The translations under genes were made by a program, and so were the position numbers. The notes under the pieces were generated by a model. The model searched no databases and had not been told where the DNA came from. It saw only the letters and a program-made list of their open reading frames with translations. This document shows positions 1-6,615 of a DNA stretch of 8,137 nt, in pieces (the first letter of the stretch is position 1; every line of letters starts with the position of its first letter). Source of the stretch: PFL42 sp964492235 (GTDB lineage: Bacteria; Chloroflexota; Anaerolineae; Anaerolineales; E44-bin32). The DNA is taken from contig CAZBJQ010000122.1 of the NCBI GenBank assembly GCA_964492235.1, positions 1 through 8,137 of the forward strand. The letters run 5' to 3'.

Positions 1-68
1 TTGCCCCCCCACATGCCCCGTCGTACAGCCAGGAAGGCATCAGTCTATTCAGGTGAGGGGAGGGGTGT

Positions 69-94
69 GCCTGGGCAGGCCGGGAAAACCAGGC
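69..94 (-). terminator. Weak stem-loop just after the nuclease gene
   Basis: GCCTGG at 69-74 pairs perfectly with CCAGGC at 89-94 across a 14-base loop. It starts one base past the nuclease stop codon, reading leftward. There is no clear T-run after it on the minus strand, so it is not a textbook intrinsic terminator. It could simply be GC-rich chance pairing. Confidence 0.2.
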
Positions 95-95
95 A

Positions 96-1001
96 TCACA
101 TCTCGGCGGGATAGCGTTCGGGGAAGCACACTCCGCGGAAGCTGCAGTGGGCGCAAATCCGCTCGTCGTCCACCTTCGGAAACGACGCTTTGTCGAGGGG
201 GATGTTCTGCTCGATGTCTCGACAGTAGGCGTACATCTCGTTCGTCTCAGCCCTCACCTGGACCGCGAAGTTCTCGAGGTCGGCGGCGGAGAAGTCCTCG
301 TGCACCTCATCGTATACCGGATGCAGGTAGGCGATCGTCGGCTGGATGCGGGCGGGATCGGTTTCGAAATGGAACGCAGCCCAGGTGGCGTAGCCCATGA
401 GCTGTTTTCGGTGCTTCGCCGAATCGGGCTTGCCGGTCTTCCAATCGACGATGTGCAGATCATCACCCAGCGGGAAGAGGAAGTCGACCTTGCAGTACAC
501 CTTCATCTCCTCCAGGCGAGTCTCGCCATAGCCGGGAGGGTCGATGATCCAATCCGCAGCGCCGGCAAGTGCCTCCTCGACCAACCAGGCGAAGCGCTCG
601 CTTGCCAGAAGGTTGTCCAGGCATTCGTGGATCTTCGGACCGAGGTCTTCAACCCGGACTGCCGGCACTTCGCCGTAGACGGCCTCTTCGAACGATTTGT
701 CCTGAAGATGCTGCTCGACCAGGCGGTCGGCGAAGGCGTGGAAGCGCGGGCGATCGATCGCCTCAGCCGTGGCCTTTAGCCGGTTGAGCAAGGCCTCGAT
801 CACCTCATGGACAATCCCGCCGGTCTCCAGCGGAATCGTCACCAGGTCCTTGAACTGGGTGAGGGCCCGGAGGGGGACCTCCGGGTCGTACTTGGCGTAG
901 TAGTGCAGGAAGTACTTGCGCTTGCAGATCGAGAAAAGGTCGTAGCGCGTCGCCGACCACCCGAGGATGGAAGTATAAGGAAACTGCTTGATCTCGCGCA
1001 T
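96..1001 (-). CDS. PD-(D/E)XK nuclease, RecB/Cas4-like, with probable Fe-S cluster
   Basis: This 301-residue protein looks like a stand-alone DNA nuclease of the RecB-exonuclease superfamily (PDDEXK_1, COG2887 type). Visible motifs: an N-terminal C26-K-R-K-Y-F block, the G-x-x-x-H65 motif, then D173 in KVDFLF, D186-W-K188 in the IVDWKTGK strand, and Q200-x-x-x-Y204 on the following helix. These are the metal-binding and catalytic residues of the fold. C26 with C283, C286 and C292 (C-x2-C-x5-C) reproduces the four-cysteine arrangement that binds a 4Fe-4S cluster in Cas4, AddB and Dna2. The protein is longer than typical Cas4, has no helicase domain and has no cas or addA/addB neighbours, so I do not call it Cas4. 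The ATG at 1001 is preceded by a good AGGA site 6-8 bases upstream. A DNA repair or end-processing role is likely; substrate and polarity cannot be told. No signal peptide, so cytoplasmic. Confidence 0.88.
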   Translation of the reverse strand: MREIKQFPYTSILGWSATRYDLFSICKRKYFLHYYAKYDPEVPLRALTQFKDLVTIPLETGGIVHEVIEALLNRLKATAEAIDRPRFHAFADRLVEQHLQDKSFEEAVYGEVPAVRVEDLGPKIHECLDNLLASERFAWLVEEALAGAADWIIDPPGYGETRLEEMKVYCKVDFLFPLGDDLHIVDWKTGKPDSAKHRKQLMGYATWAAFHFETDPARIQPTIAYLHPVYDEVHEDFSAADLENFAVQVRAETNEMYAYCRDIEQNIPLDKASFPKVDDERICAHCSFRGVCFPERYPAEM

Positions 1002-1691
1002 GTTGTTCCTATCCGCCCGCGCGGCATGCGGAATCCCGGCCCGGGACGCTCTCGGCGCCGGGAGCCCTCAACCTTGCGCGCAGAGGCGAGAGCTCCGGTG
1101 AAGTCCTCCACTATACCCCGGAACCCCGCACCTTCCACGCGCCGAACGAAATCTCCTCTATCGCTCGGTGGCGGTTGCGCCGCTTCTCGCCCTATCATAG
1201 ACTCACTGACCAGTCCGATACCACGCAAGGTCCTCACAGGACTTCCGCCGGGGGGCGGCGCATGGGGTGCAGATTCACTCCTTCCTCCCGCCTCGAACAG
1301 GCGGCCATCCTGCTACGTACCTCCGCCCTCGACGAGGTGCCCTGGCAGCGGCAAGGCTTTGGCGCATGCCGGGCCGGAATGCGGCGCGGGCGCATCGACA
1401 GGCAAGGGAACGCCCCAGGACAGCCGGAGCCAGAGCGGCGGGTCACACCCCGGCGGCAGAGGGGAGATGTCTCTCTCGTGGGACTGTCTCCGAGCTATCG
1501 TGCACACCCCTGATGCGGACTCGGCCTCGGTTTATGGGCTGGGCCGAATGTGAGGACTGCATGACGCTCCAGCCAGCCCTGCCCCGATCGGGCACTTGCC
1601 TCCGAGGCAGGCATCGGCAGCCACGGTCAAGACGGACGATTCCGCCTGCGCCAGGCCGGAGGGCAAGCTGCGGGCCGAGCACGAGGTGATG
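1002..1691. other. Gene-free region of about 690 bp between divergent genes
   Basis: Open frames cross this stretch on both strands, but their translations are Arg/Pro/Gly-rich with no recognisable motif, hydrophobic pattern or Shine-Dalgarno site, so I treat them as products of high GC. It lies between two divergent genes and should hold both promoters. Possible -10 boxes are TATAGT on the minus strand (1115 down to 1110), about 110 bases before the nuclease start, and TATCAT on the plus strand (1193-1198). Neither has a convincing -35 partner. Small hairpins include GTCCT-cac-AGGAC near 1230 and CCGCC-gggg-GGCGG near 1246. No tRNA or known riboswitch is evident. Confidence 0.5.
1583..1617 (+). 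other. Foldable stretch in the presumed leader of the SGNH-like gene
   Basis: CCCGATCGGG (1583-1592) is a perfect 10-bp palindrome. It is followed by a hairpin of TGCCT (1597-1601), ccg loop, AGGCA (1605-1609), then ATCGG (1613-1617), which can pair with CCGAT (1584-1588) to enclose the hairpin. Two alternative folds therefore compete about 85 bases upstream of the start codon at 1703. It matches no riboswitch class I know. It may be an operator, a leader hairpin, or chance in GC-rich DNA. Confidence 0.25.
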
Positions 1692-1702
1692 AGGAGGATC
1701 CG

Positions 1703-3367
1703 ATGCAGAAGACACGCCGCTGGGTGCATCCGTGGCTGGGTCGCCTGGCCATGGCCTTGTTCCTGCCGCTGCTGACGGCAGCCGCCGCTTTCCCGCGCCT
1801 CGCAGCCCAGGACGACGAGGCGACGCCACCCGATCATGTCATCAAGCTGACCTTCATCCATCACTCCAGTGGCGAAGCCTGGCTGGCGGATGAGCACGGC
1901 GGTCTGGGGCGCGCCTTGGGCGAGAACAACTACTTCGTCAGCGACACCAACTACGGCTGGGGACCGGAGGCCATCGGCGACCGGACCGACATCCCCAATT
2001 GGCTGGAATGGTTCCGTGGCCCAACCTCCGACGAAATCCTGCAGGCGCTGTACCGGGAGAGCGGGCAGAACGCCGGGTACACGCGGGATCTGGCCGACCC
2101 CGGAGGGGAGAACGAGATCATCCTATTCAAGTCGTGTTTCCCGAACTCAAATCTCTCCGGCAACCCGGACGATGCTGCCGCGCCGGGTGAGGACTATTCG
2201 GTCAGCCACGCCAAGCATGTCTACAACGAGATCTTGCAGTACTTCGCCACACGCCCCGACAAGCTCTTCGTCGTCATCACTGCCCCCCCGGTGCAGGATG
2301 CGACGTTTGCCGAGAATGCGAGGGCCTTCAACAACTGGCTGGTCTATGATTGGCTGCGTGAGAATGCCTATCAGCAAAGCAATGTCGCCGTCTTCGATTT
2401 CTACAACGTTCTGACCGGCCCCGACCATCACCATCGCCTCGTGAACGGCGAGATCGAACACGTCTGGGTCGACGGGAGGAACACGGCCTACTACCCATCC
2501 TCGGCCGGCGATGATCACCCGTCGGCCGCCGGCGATCGCAAGGCGACCGAGGAGTTCGTTCCCCTGCTCAACATCTTCTATCACCGCTGGCAGGCGGGCG
2601 GTGTCCCCGCCAGCCCCCCATCCGATCCGGATGCGAGTCAGGCTGCGGCCACCCAGACCGCACCCTCCGCCGCAGGCTCGGCGCTGATCGATGATTTCGA
2701 GGCCGAATCGCCTTCAGGCGCCGCCGGCTGGGTGGCTAGTCGGGGCGAGGAGCTCCCGGCCCGCCTCGAGTGCGCGCCATCGACCGACGCGGCCGCGCAG
2801 GGCCGGGCTTCGCTCCGGCTGGACTTCGACGTGCCCACGGGTTCCTGGGCGATCTGCGCCCTCTCTTACGAAAGTCCGCAGGACTGGAGCGGATCGGAGG
2901 GTGTGCAGTTCCAGCTGCGCTCGAGCGGGGCGGGCGTTCCCTTCGACGTCTTGCTCTTCGCCGGAACGCCGGAATCCATGGAAACCTACATCTCCTATCA
3001 ACAGGCCCCTCCGGCGAGCGCGGAGGCATGGGCGCCCTTCGGGCTGGCCTGGGGAGACTTCACCCGCGTCGCTTGGGAGGAGAATGCAGGCGATCCTTTC
3101 AACGCCGCCGACCGGGTTCTGGGCCTGGGCTTCGGGTTCGACGGCCTCGAGGGTGGTGCCAACCTCGGGAGCGTCTGGGTGGACGACCTCCGTTTGACCG
3201 AGGACGGAGTCCCCAGTGCGGCCGTCGCTCCCGAGGAGGCGGAAGACGAGACTCAGGCACCCGGTGGGCCACGGCTGCCGTGCATCGGGGGTGCTGCCCT
3301 TCCGCCTCTTGTCCTGGGCTGGTTGTGGCTGGGCCGGCGAACACACGTGAAAGACAGAGCCCCGTAG
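1703..3367 (+). CDS. Secreted SGNH-hydrolase-like protein with CBM11/CIA30-like domain and C-terminal sorting-type tail
   Basis: 554 residues, start fixed by AGGAGG (1692-1697) five bases before the ATG. Residues 1-35 form a signal peptide: basic start, hydrophobic core at about 15-30, A-x-A-like end. Residues 47-297 look like a divergent SGNH/GDSL-type domain: a first strand ending in FIHHSSG (51-57, S55/S56 as candidate nucleophile), a conserved-looking YGWGP block (84-88), FKSCFPNS (142-149), the strand FVVITAPP (189-196), and D271-H272-P-S-x-x-G as the likely acidic/His block. A Ser/Ala/Pro linker (about 300-327) leads to a beta-rich domain (328-500) beginning LIDDFE and ending GSVWVDDLRL, the pattern of CBM11/CIA30-like sandwiches. 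After an acidic linker the end has P526-C527, a hydrophobic helix (about 529-544) and R545-R546. I infer a surface-anchored esterase, deacetylase or glycan-acting enzyme. Neither substrate nor catalytic activity is proven; the nucleophile is a guess. The serpin gene follows 153 bp later. Confidence 0.85.
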   Translation: MQKTRRWVHPWLGRLAMALFLPLLTAAAAFPRLAAQDDEATPPDHVIKLTFIHHSSGEAWLADEHGGLGRALGENNYFVSDTNYGWGPEAIGDRTDIPNWLEWFRGPTSDEILQALYRESGQNAGYTRDLADPGGENEIILFKSCFPNSNLSGNPDDAAAPGEDYSVSHAKHVYNEILQYFATRPDKLFVVITAPPVQDATFAENARAFNNWLVYDWLRENAYQQSNVAVFDFYNVLTGPDHHHRLVNGEIEHVWVDGRNTAYYPSSAGDDHPSAAGDRKATEEFVPLLNIFYHRWQAGGVPASPPSDPDASQAAATQTAPSAAGSALIDDFEAESPSGAAGWVASRGEELPARLECAPSTDAAAQGRASLRLDFDVPTGSWAICALSYESPQDWSGSEGVQFQLRSSGAGVPFDVLLFAGTPESMETYISYQQAPPASAEAWAPFGLAWGDFTRVAWEENAGDPFNAADRVLGLGFGFDGLEGGANLGSVWVDDLRLTEDGVPSAAVAPEEAEDETQAPGGPRLPCIGGAALPPLVLGWLWLGRRTHVKDRAP

Positions 3368-3520
3368 GGCCGGGCCAACCAGGCTGTGAAAGAAAGCCCT
3401 CGGGCAAGGCACGGTGCCAGAAGGTAGGGATACGGGGTGCCAATCCACCGAGCCCGCGATTTGACCTTGTCCCGGAACCTTTGGCTGGGTGACGACGTCT
3501 TGCTCCCATAGGAGGCGTCG

Positions 3521-4852
3521 ATGAGAACCTTTCCTGCTGCCGCGCGGCTCTTGCTCATGGCCGGTTTGCTTGCCTTGGCCGGCTGTGCCGGGTCATCTCC
3601 CGATTCCCCGGCTTCACTATCCCAGCCGGGGCAGGAGGCGTCCCGGCCGGCCGAAGCCCTCGTGGTTCGCTCTGACCGACCCCGGCAGCAGGCGCCTCCA
3701 GGCGCGCCAGAGGACCTTAGAGCACTGGCCGACAGCAACGCCGCCTTCGCCTTCGATCTCTACCGGAAGCTCCTCTTCCAGGACGACAATCTGCTCTTCT
3801 CCCCCTACAGCATCTCGCTGGCGCTGGGGATGACGTTCGCCGGTGCCGCCGGCGAAACCGCCAGCCAGATGGCCGAGACGATGCACTTCTCGCTGCCTCC
3901 GGACCGGCTGCACTCGGCCTTCAATGCCCAGGCGCAGCTGCTCGAAGCGTTGGCCGAAGCCCCCGGCGAGGGCACACCCTTTGAGCTCAGCCTGGCCAAT
4001 TCGCTGTGGGGGCAGCAGGACCTGCGCCTGGAGCCGGCATTCCTCGACTTGCTGGCGCAAGACTACGGCGCCGGCCTGCGCCTCGTCGACTTCGCCGCCG
4101 ACCCCGAGGCGGCCCGTCTTGCGATCAACCAATGGGTGAGCAATGAGACCAATGACAAGATCCAGGACTTGATCCCGAGCGGGGTCCTCAACAGCCTAAC
4201 GCGCCTGGTGCTGGCCAATGCCATCTACTTCAAGGCCGCCTGGCTCTATCCGTTTGAAGAGTCATCTACCTCTGCCGAGCCCTTTCACCTGCTCGACGGC
4301 TCGACGGTCGATGCCCCGATGATGAACCAGAGCGAATCTCTCGAATATGCCTTGATGGACGACTATGGCGCCGTCCAGCTGCCCTATCAGGGCGCCAACA
4401 TCTCCATGCTTCTCATCCTGCCGGACGACGGCCGGTTTGAGGCGGTAGAGGCCGCCCTGGACTCAGCCGGAATCGAGGAGATCCTCCCCAGCCTGAGACA
4501 CGCGCAAGTGAAGCTCACTTTGCCCAAGTTCAGCTACGAGTCCAGCTTCAACCTCAACCAGGCCCTCGAGTCGCAGGGGATGATCGATGCCTTTGACGTC
4601 GACCGGGCCGATTTCTCCCTCATGACCGGCGCCCCTGACCTGTACATCGGACACGTGCTGCACAAGGCTTTGATCGATGTCAATGAGGCAGGCACCGAAG
4701 CGGCCGCGGCCACCGCCGTCATCATGCAGCTCAAGGCTGCGCCCATGGAGTCGGTCGAGTTCCGGGTGGACCGGCCATTCATCTACCTGATCCGGGACGA
4801 GCAGACCGGGAGCATCCTGTTCCTCGGGCGCGTGCTGAATCCCGCACAGTAG
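3521..4852 (+). CDS. Serpin family protease inhibitor, predicted lipoprotein
   Basis: 443 residues; AGGAGG (3510-3515) lies five bases before the ATG. The N-terminus is a lipoprotein signal with lipobox L-A-G-C22 and no Asp at +2, followed by a Ser/Pro/Gln-rich tether to about residue 62. The rest is a full-length serpin domain. The shutter residues S94 and S97 (FSPYSIS), N233 (NAIYFK), W241 and H381 are all present by comparison with alpha-1-antitrypsin. The reactive-loop hinge runs E389-A-G391-T392-E-A-A-A-A, the small-residue pattern of inhibitory serpins. Counting 17 residues from E389 as P17 puts P1 at K405 (codon 4733-4735). The PROSITE serpin signature fits residues 414-424 (FRVDRPFIYLI). 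Serpins trap serine or cysteine proteases irreversibly by loop insertion; P1 Lys suggests trypsin- or plasmin-like targets, as inference. Anchored outside the cell, it probably guards surface proteins. It may share a transcript with the upstream secreted protein gene. Confidence 0.96.
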   Translation: MRTFPAAARLLLMAGLLALAGCAGSSPDSPASLSQPGQEASRPAEALVVRSDRPRQQAPPGAPEDLRALADSNAAFAFDLYRKLLFQDDNLLFSPYSISLALGMTFAGAAGETASQMAETMHFSLPPDRLHSAFNAQAQLLEALAEAPGEGTPFELSLANSLWGQQDLRLEPAFLDLLAQDYGAGLRLVDFAADPEAARLAINQWVSNETNDKIQDLIPSGVLNSLTRLVLANAIYFKAAWLYPFEESSTSAEPFHLLDGSTVDAPMMNQSESLEYALMDDYGAVQLPYQGANISMLLILPDDGRFEAVEAALDSAGIEEILPSLRHAQVKLTLPKFSYESSFNLNQALESQGMIDAFDVDRADFSLMTGAPDLYIGHVLHKALIDVNEAGTEAAAATAVIMQLKAAPMESVEFRVDRPFIYLIRDEQTGSILFLGRVLNPAQ

Positions 4853-5009
4853 CCGCTGGAAGGCACCAGCCAACACCATCAGGCTGAGGTCCCGGACGGC
4901 GAGCGCCAGGAGAGGCGCCGCCCTCGCACGGGTATGTTCCTGTTCTGTCCGCGCCGATCGCTCGATTGAAGCTGCCGCAAGACCCCGTCTCTAGAGCGGG
5001 AGGCTGTGA

Positions 5010-5044
5010 TGTGTGGGTTTTGGGCGCCCTCCAAACCCCACACA
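5010..5044. repeat. Long imperfect palindrome, possibly a dispersed intergenic element
   Basis: Around a GGGCGCCC core (5022-5029), TGTGTGGGTTT on the left (5010-5020) pairs with AAACCC-c-ACACA on the right (5033-5044), with one bulged C and a small internal mismatch beside the core. That is about 15 base pairs of stem. A second perfect palindrome, GGAGATCTCC, lies four bases further on (5048-5057). Neither side carries a T-run, so terminator function is uncertain. A REP-like or miniature repeat is possible but cannot be shown from a single copy. Confidence 0.4.
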
Positions 5045-5252
5045 CATGGAGATCTCCCTTCTCCCCAGGTTGCTGTGGGGACAGCCCCGACTTGCTCGAG
5101 GGAAACGCGGCGTGCGGGGCCCTGAGCCGGGCCGTGCCATTGGAAGGCTCTCCCGCGAAAGCCGCCGGCTCCGAGGCGAGATGCGCCGTGTCTCGTCGGC
5201 GTGGTCGTGGTTCGCAGGCTCTCTGGGCGGGCCACGGATTGCCGGTTCAACC

Positions 5253-5272
5253 AGGCGGCCGTCAGGCCGCCT
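5253..5272 (-). terminator. Perfect 8-bp hairpin downstream of the DUF1761 gene
   Basis: AGGCGGCC (5253-5260) and GGCCGCCT (5265-5272) form a perfect, almost all-GC stem around a GTCA tetraloop. It sits about 40 bases past the DUF1761 stop codon on that gene's strand. There is no U-tract after it, so it may be a T-less terminator, an mRNA 3'-end stabiliser, or chance. Confidence 0.4.
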
Positions 5273-5313
5273 CCGACCGGAGCGGCAACCCGGCCTCGTC
5301 CTGCCAGAAGTCT

Positions 5314-5715
5314 CTACAACAGTGCCAGGACCAGCCCCATGAGCAGCAAGGTGACAAGGTGGTTGCCGGCTTCGATTCCCCATACCTTCCAGCCACGCTG
5401 GGCGAAGGCGACGTTGGAAGCAGAAGTCGTGGCGACAAACCCGAGCCATACCATGAAGCCGGCCTGCAGGCCTGCGACCGGTCCGCTGCTCCCCATCACT
5501 CCCATCAGTACGGCCAGGAACAGCGCCTCGATGAAGGCCGCCAGGATCGTGATAACCCAGTTGATCGGTTTCGCTTCCTGGGTGAAATCCGAGGGCTTGC
5601 CGATCCCCGCCAGCCATGGGTTGAGGAAAAGGAACTTGGAGTACCAGATGAATCCAACGACAAGCGCTACGACAACGCCAATCAGTACCGCCACCCAGTT
5701 CACGCCACCAAACAT
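5314..5715 (-). CDS. DUF1761 family four-helix membrane protein
   Basis: A 133-residue integral membrane protein matching the DUF1761 pattern: an N-W near the start, then a first helix running into F-I-W-Y-S (residues 22-26). Helices lie at about 6-25, 51-72, 81-99 and 116-133, with a polar loop after helix 1 (about 27-50) containing Asn-Pro-Trp and Gly-Lys-Pro. The family has no established biochemical function to my knowledge. Two ATGs stand in tandem at 5718 and 5715. AGGAGG (5727 down to 5722) is only 3 bases from the first and 6 from the second, close to the 5-base spacing of the SD-led neighbours, so I start at 5715; the longer form would add one Met. It is transcribed towards the serpin gene, with a divergent gene-poor region upstream. 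Family assignment is firm; the physiological role is unknown. Confidence 0.88.
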   Translation of the reverse strand: MFGGVNWVAVLIGVVVALVVGFIWYSKFLFLNPWLAGIGKPSDFTQEAKPINWVITILAAFIEALFLAVLMGVMGSSGPVAGLQAGFMVWLGFVATTSASNVAFAQRGWKVWGIEAGNHLVTLLLMGLVLALL

Positions 5716-5721
5716 CATGCA

Positions 5722-5727
5722 CCTCCT
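5722..5727 (-). promoter_or_regulatory. AGGAGG Shine-Dalgarno site deciding the DUF1761 start
   Basis: The minus strand reads AGGAGG-TGC-ATG-ATG. Spacing to the second ATG (5715) is 6 bases and to the first (5718) is 3. The two plus-strand genes with an AGGAGG site in this window both use a 5-base spacing, which favours the second ATG. Confidence 0.65.
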
Positions 5728-5736
5728 GAACTAATT

Positions 5737-5766
5737 TGGATAACCAGAGTCCAGTATCACTCGCAA
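5737..5766 (-). promoter_or_regulatory. Weak promoter candidate for the DUF1761 gene
   Basis: On the minus strand TTGCGA (5766 down to 5761, four of six matches to TTGACA) is followed after 18 bases by TATCCA (5742 down to 5737, three of six matches to TATAAT). The surrounding 60 bases are clearly more AT-rich than the flanks, which is the better part of the argument. The boxes alone would not persuade. Confidence 0.22.
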
Positions 5767-6586
5767 TAACACACAGCCTCACGAATCGTTGCGCCGGATC
5801 CTTCTGCCTGGAAGAGCTTGGCGGACGGGGCAGAGGCGCACGCCACTCGCCAGTCGGATGGCACACCCCTCCCGGCCCGAGCCCCCGGCCGAGGGCAAAG
5901 TGCGGCATGCCGCCTTGGTGGCGAGCATGGCGAAGGGCATACCCGGTGGCGCATCCCGCAGGCGGGGGAGAACTGGTGAGTCTCCCAAGGCGGCGAGGGT
6001 CAACAGCAGGCCTGATTACAGCGGCAACGGACGGCGAACTGCAAGTCAGGCACCAAGCGGCAGCGCGCCCAGGACTGGGCTAGGGGAGCCGCACCGATCC
6101 GGTAGGCGGGCGTCGTGAGCGGCGGGGTCGGATGAGCGGATGGTGCCTGTCCGGCTCATCGCCAGCCGATCGAGCTTCCCCGCCGACGGCACGGATCAGC
6201 TTGTGGTCCCAGCCACCGACCACCGCAACGGCGACGATCGAGGCTGCGAATCGCGCATCTCGAATCGGAGCCGGATCCTCGCCTGCTCCCCAACGGAATG
6301 TGGCGACCATCACGGGCAGCGCCACAACCGGGATGACGGGCAAGATGGCTCTCGCACAGATCATGCCAACGACCAACTCCCTGTCGAAAGCCCGGTCCGA
6401 CGGCCAGCCTGACCTTGCCGGAGTTTAGCCGGCCTCCTCAGCTCACTTAAGGGCCGAAAGAGATCGTTCACGCGGTAGATCAGGGGCGTGCAGACCGCAG
6501 GGCCCACCGCCTCTTGAGGAGTACCGCAGAAACTTTAATGCCGAGCCGCCGCCAATCGGGGTCGGAGAACGCTTCCGGTGTGGGCG
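5767..6586. other. Gene-poor region of about 820 bp
   Basis: No open frame here has a recognisable family, a good Shine-Dalgarno site, or plausible composition. The one that deserves mention is a minus-strand frame from a TTG at 6376 to a stop at 6080, about 98 residues. It has two hydrophobic stretches (about residues 2-27 and 44-55) but an Arg/Pro-rich, degenerate-looking C-terminus, and could be a decayed membrane-protein gene. A 12-bp perfect palindrome GCGGCATGCCGC is at 5902-5913; one or two of these are expected by chance in a window this size. TTTAAT at 6534-6539 is a possible -10 box for the hydrolase gene. No tRNA, tmRNA, SRP or RNase P signature was seen. Confidence 0.45.
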
Positions 6587-6607
6587 TACTCCAAATCGGA
6601 GTAGAAT
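6587..6607 (+). promoter_or_regulatory. Dyad overlapping a -10-like box before the alpha/beta hydrolase gene
   Basis: TACTCC (6587-6592) and GGAGTA (6598-6603) form a perfect 6-bp inverted repeat around AAATC. Its right arm overlaps TAGAAT (6602-6607), five of six matches to TATAAT. The distance from that box to the ATG at 6616 is 8 bases, so transcription could begin at or next to the start codon, giving a leaderless mRNA. No good -35 is seen at 16-18 bases. The arrangement suggests an operator that blocks polymerase, but this is inference. Confidence 0.35.
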
Positions 6608-6615
6608 CCTCTATT

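Larger units (their letters stand above)
4853..5313. other. Intergenic region of 460 bp between convergent genes
   Basis: This lies between the 3' ends of the serpin gene (plus) and the DUF1761 gene (minus), so terminators are expected rather than promoters. A small GCTGG-aaggca-CCAGC hairpin (4855-4870) follows the serpin stop but has no T-run. The region also contains a long imperfect palindrome (5010-5044), a 10-bp palindrome GGAGATCTCC (5048-5057) and a perfect 8-bp hairpin (5253-5272), listed separately. Open frames crossing it give low-complexity Arg/Pro-rich translations and I call none of them genes. Confidence 0.5.

Noticed and set aside
26..37. 12-base direct repeat CAGCCAGGAAGG, also at 7807-7818, as possible element ends or attachment sites
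   Set aside because: Twelve identical bases is not remarkable between two points of a GC-rich 8-kb window, flanking bases differ, and there is no integrase or transposase between them.
147..779. 210-residue plus-strand frame opposite the nuclease
   Set aside because: Antisense shadow of the nuclease gene, which carries clear PD-(D/E)XK motifs on the other strand.
96..1001. Calling the nuclease Cas4
   Set aside because: Cysteine pattern and fold fit, but the protein is about 100 residues longer than typical Cas4 and there is no CRISPR array or cas gene in the window.
2147..2584. 145-residue minus-strand frame opposite the SGNH-like gene
   Set aside because: It has plausible-looking composition (many Val, Ile, Glu, Asp), but this is the usual antisense shadow of a GC-rich gene; no family resemblance and it lies wholly inside a well-supported gene.
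5240..5260. GGTTCAACC as a tRNA T-loop
   Set aside because: The flanking bases do not form the 5-bp T-stem and no acceptor or anticodon arms can be drawn around it.
4966..5769. 267-residue plus-strand frame across the palindromes and the DUF1761 gene
   Set aside because: The translation is low-complexity and crosses a well-supported membrane-protein gene; no Shine-Dalgarno site.
5902..5913. 12-bp perfect palindrome GCGGCATGCCGC as an operator
   Set aside because: About two perfect 12-bp palindromes are expected by chance in 8 kb, and it is far from any gene start.
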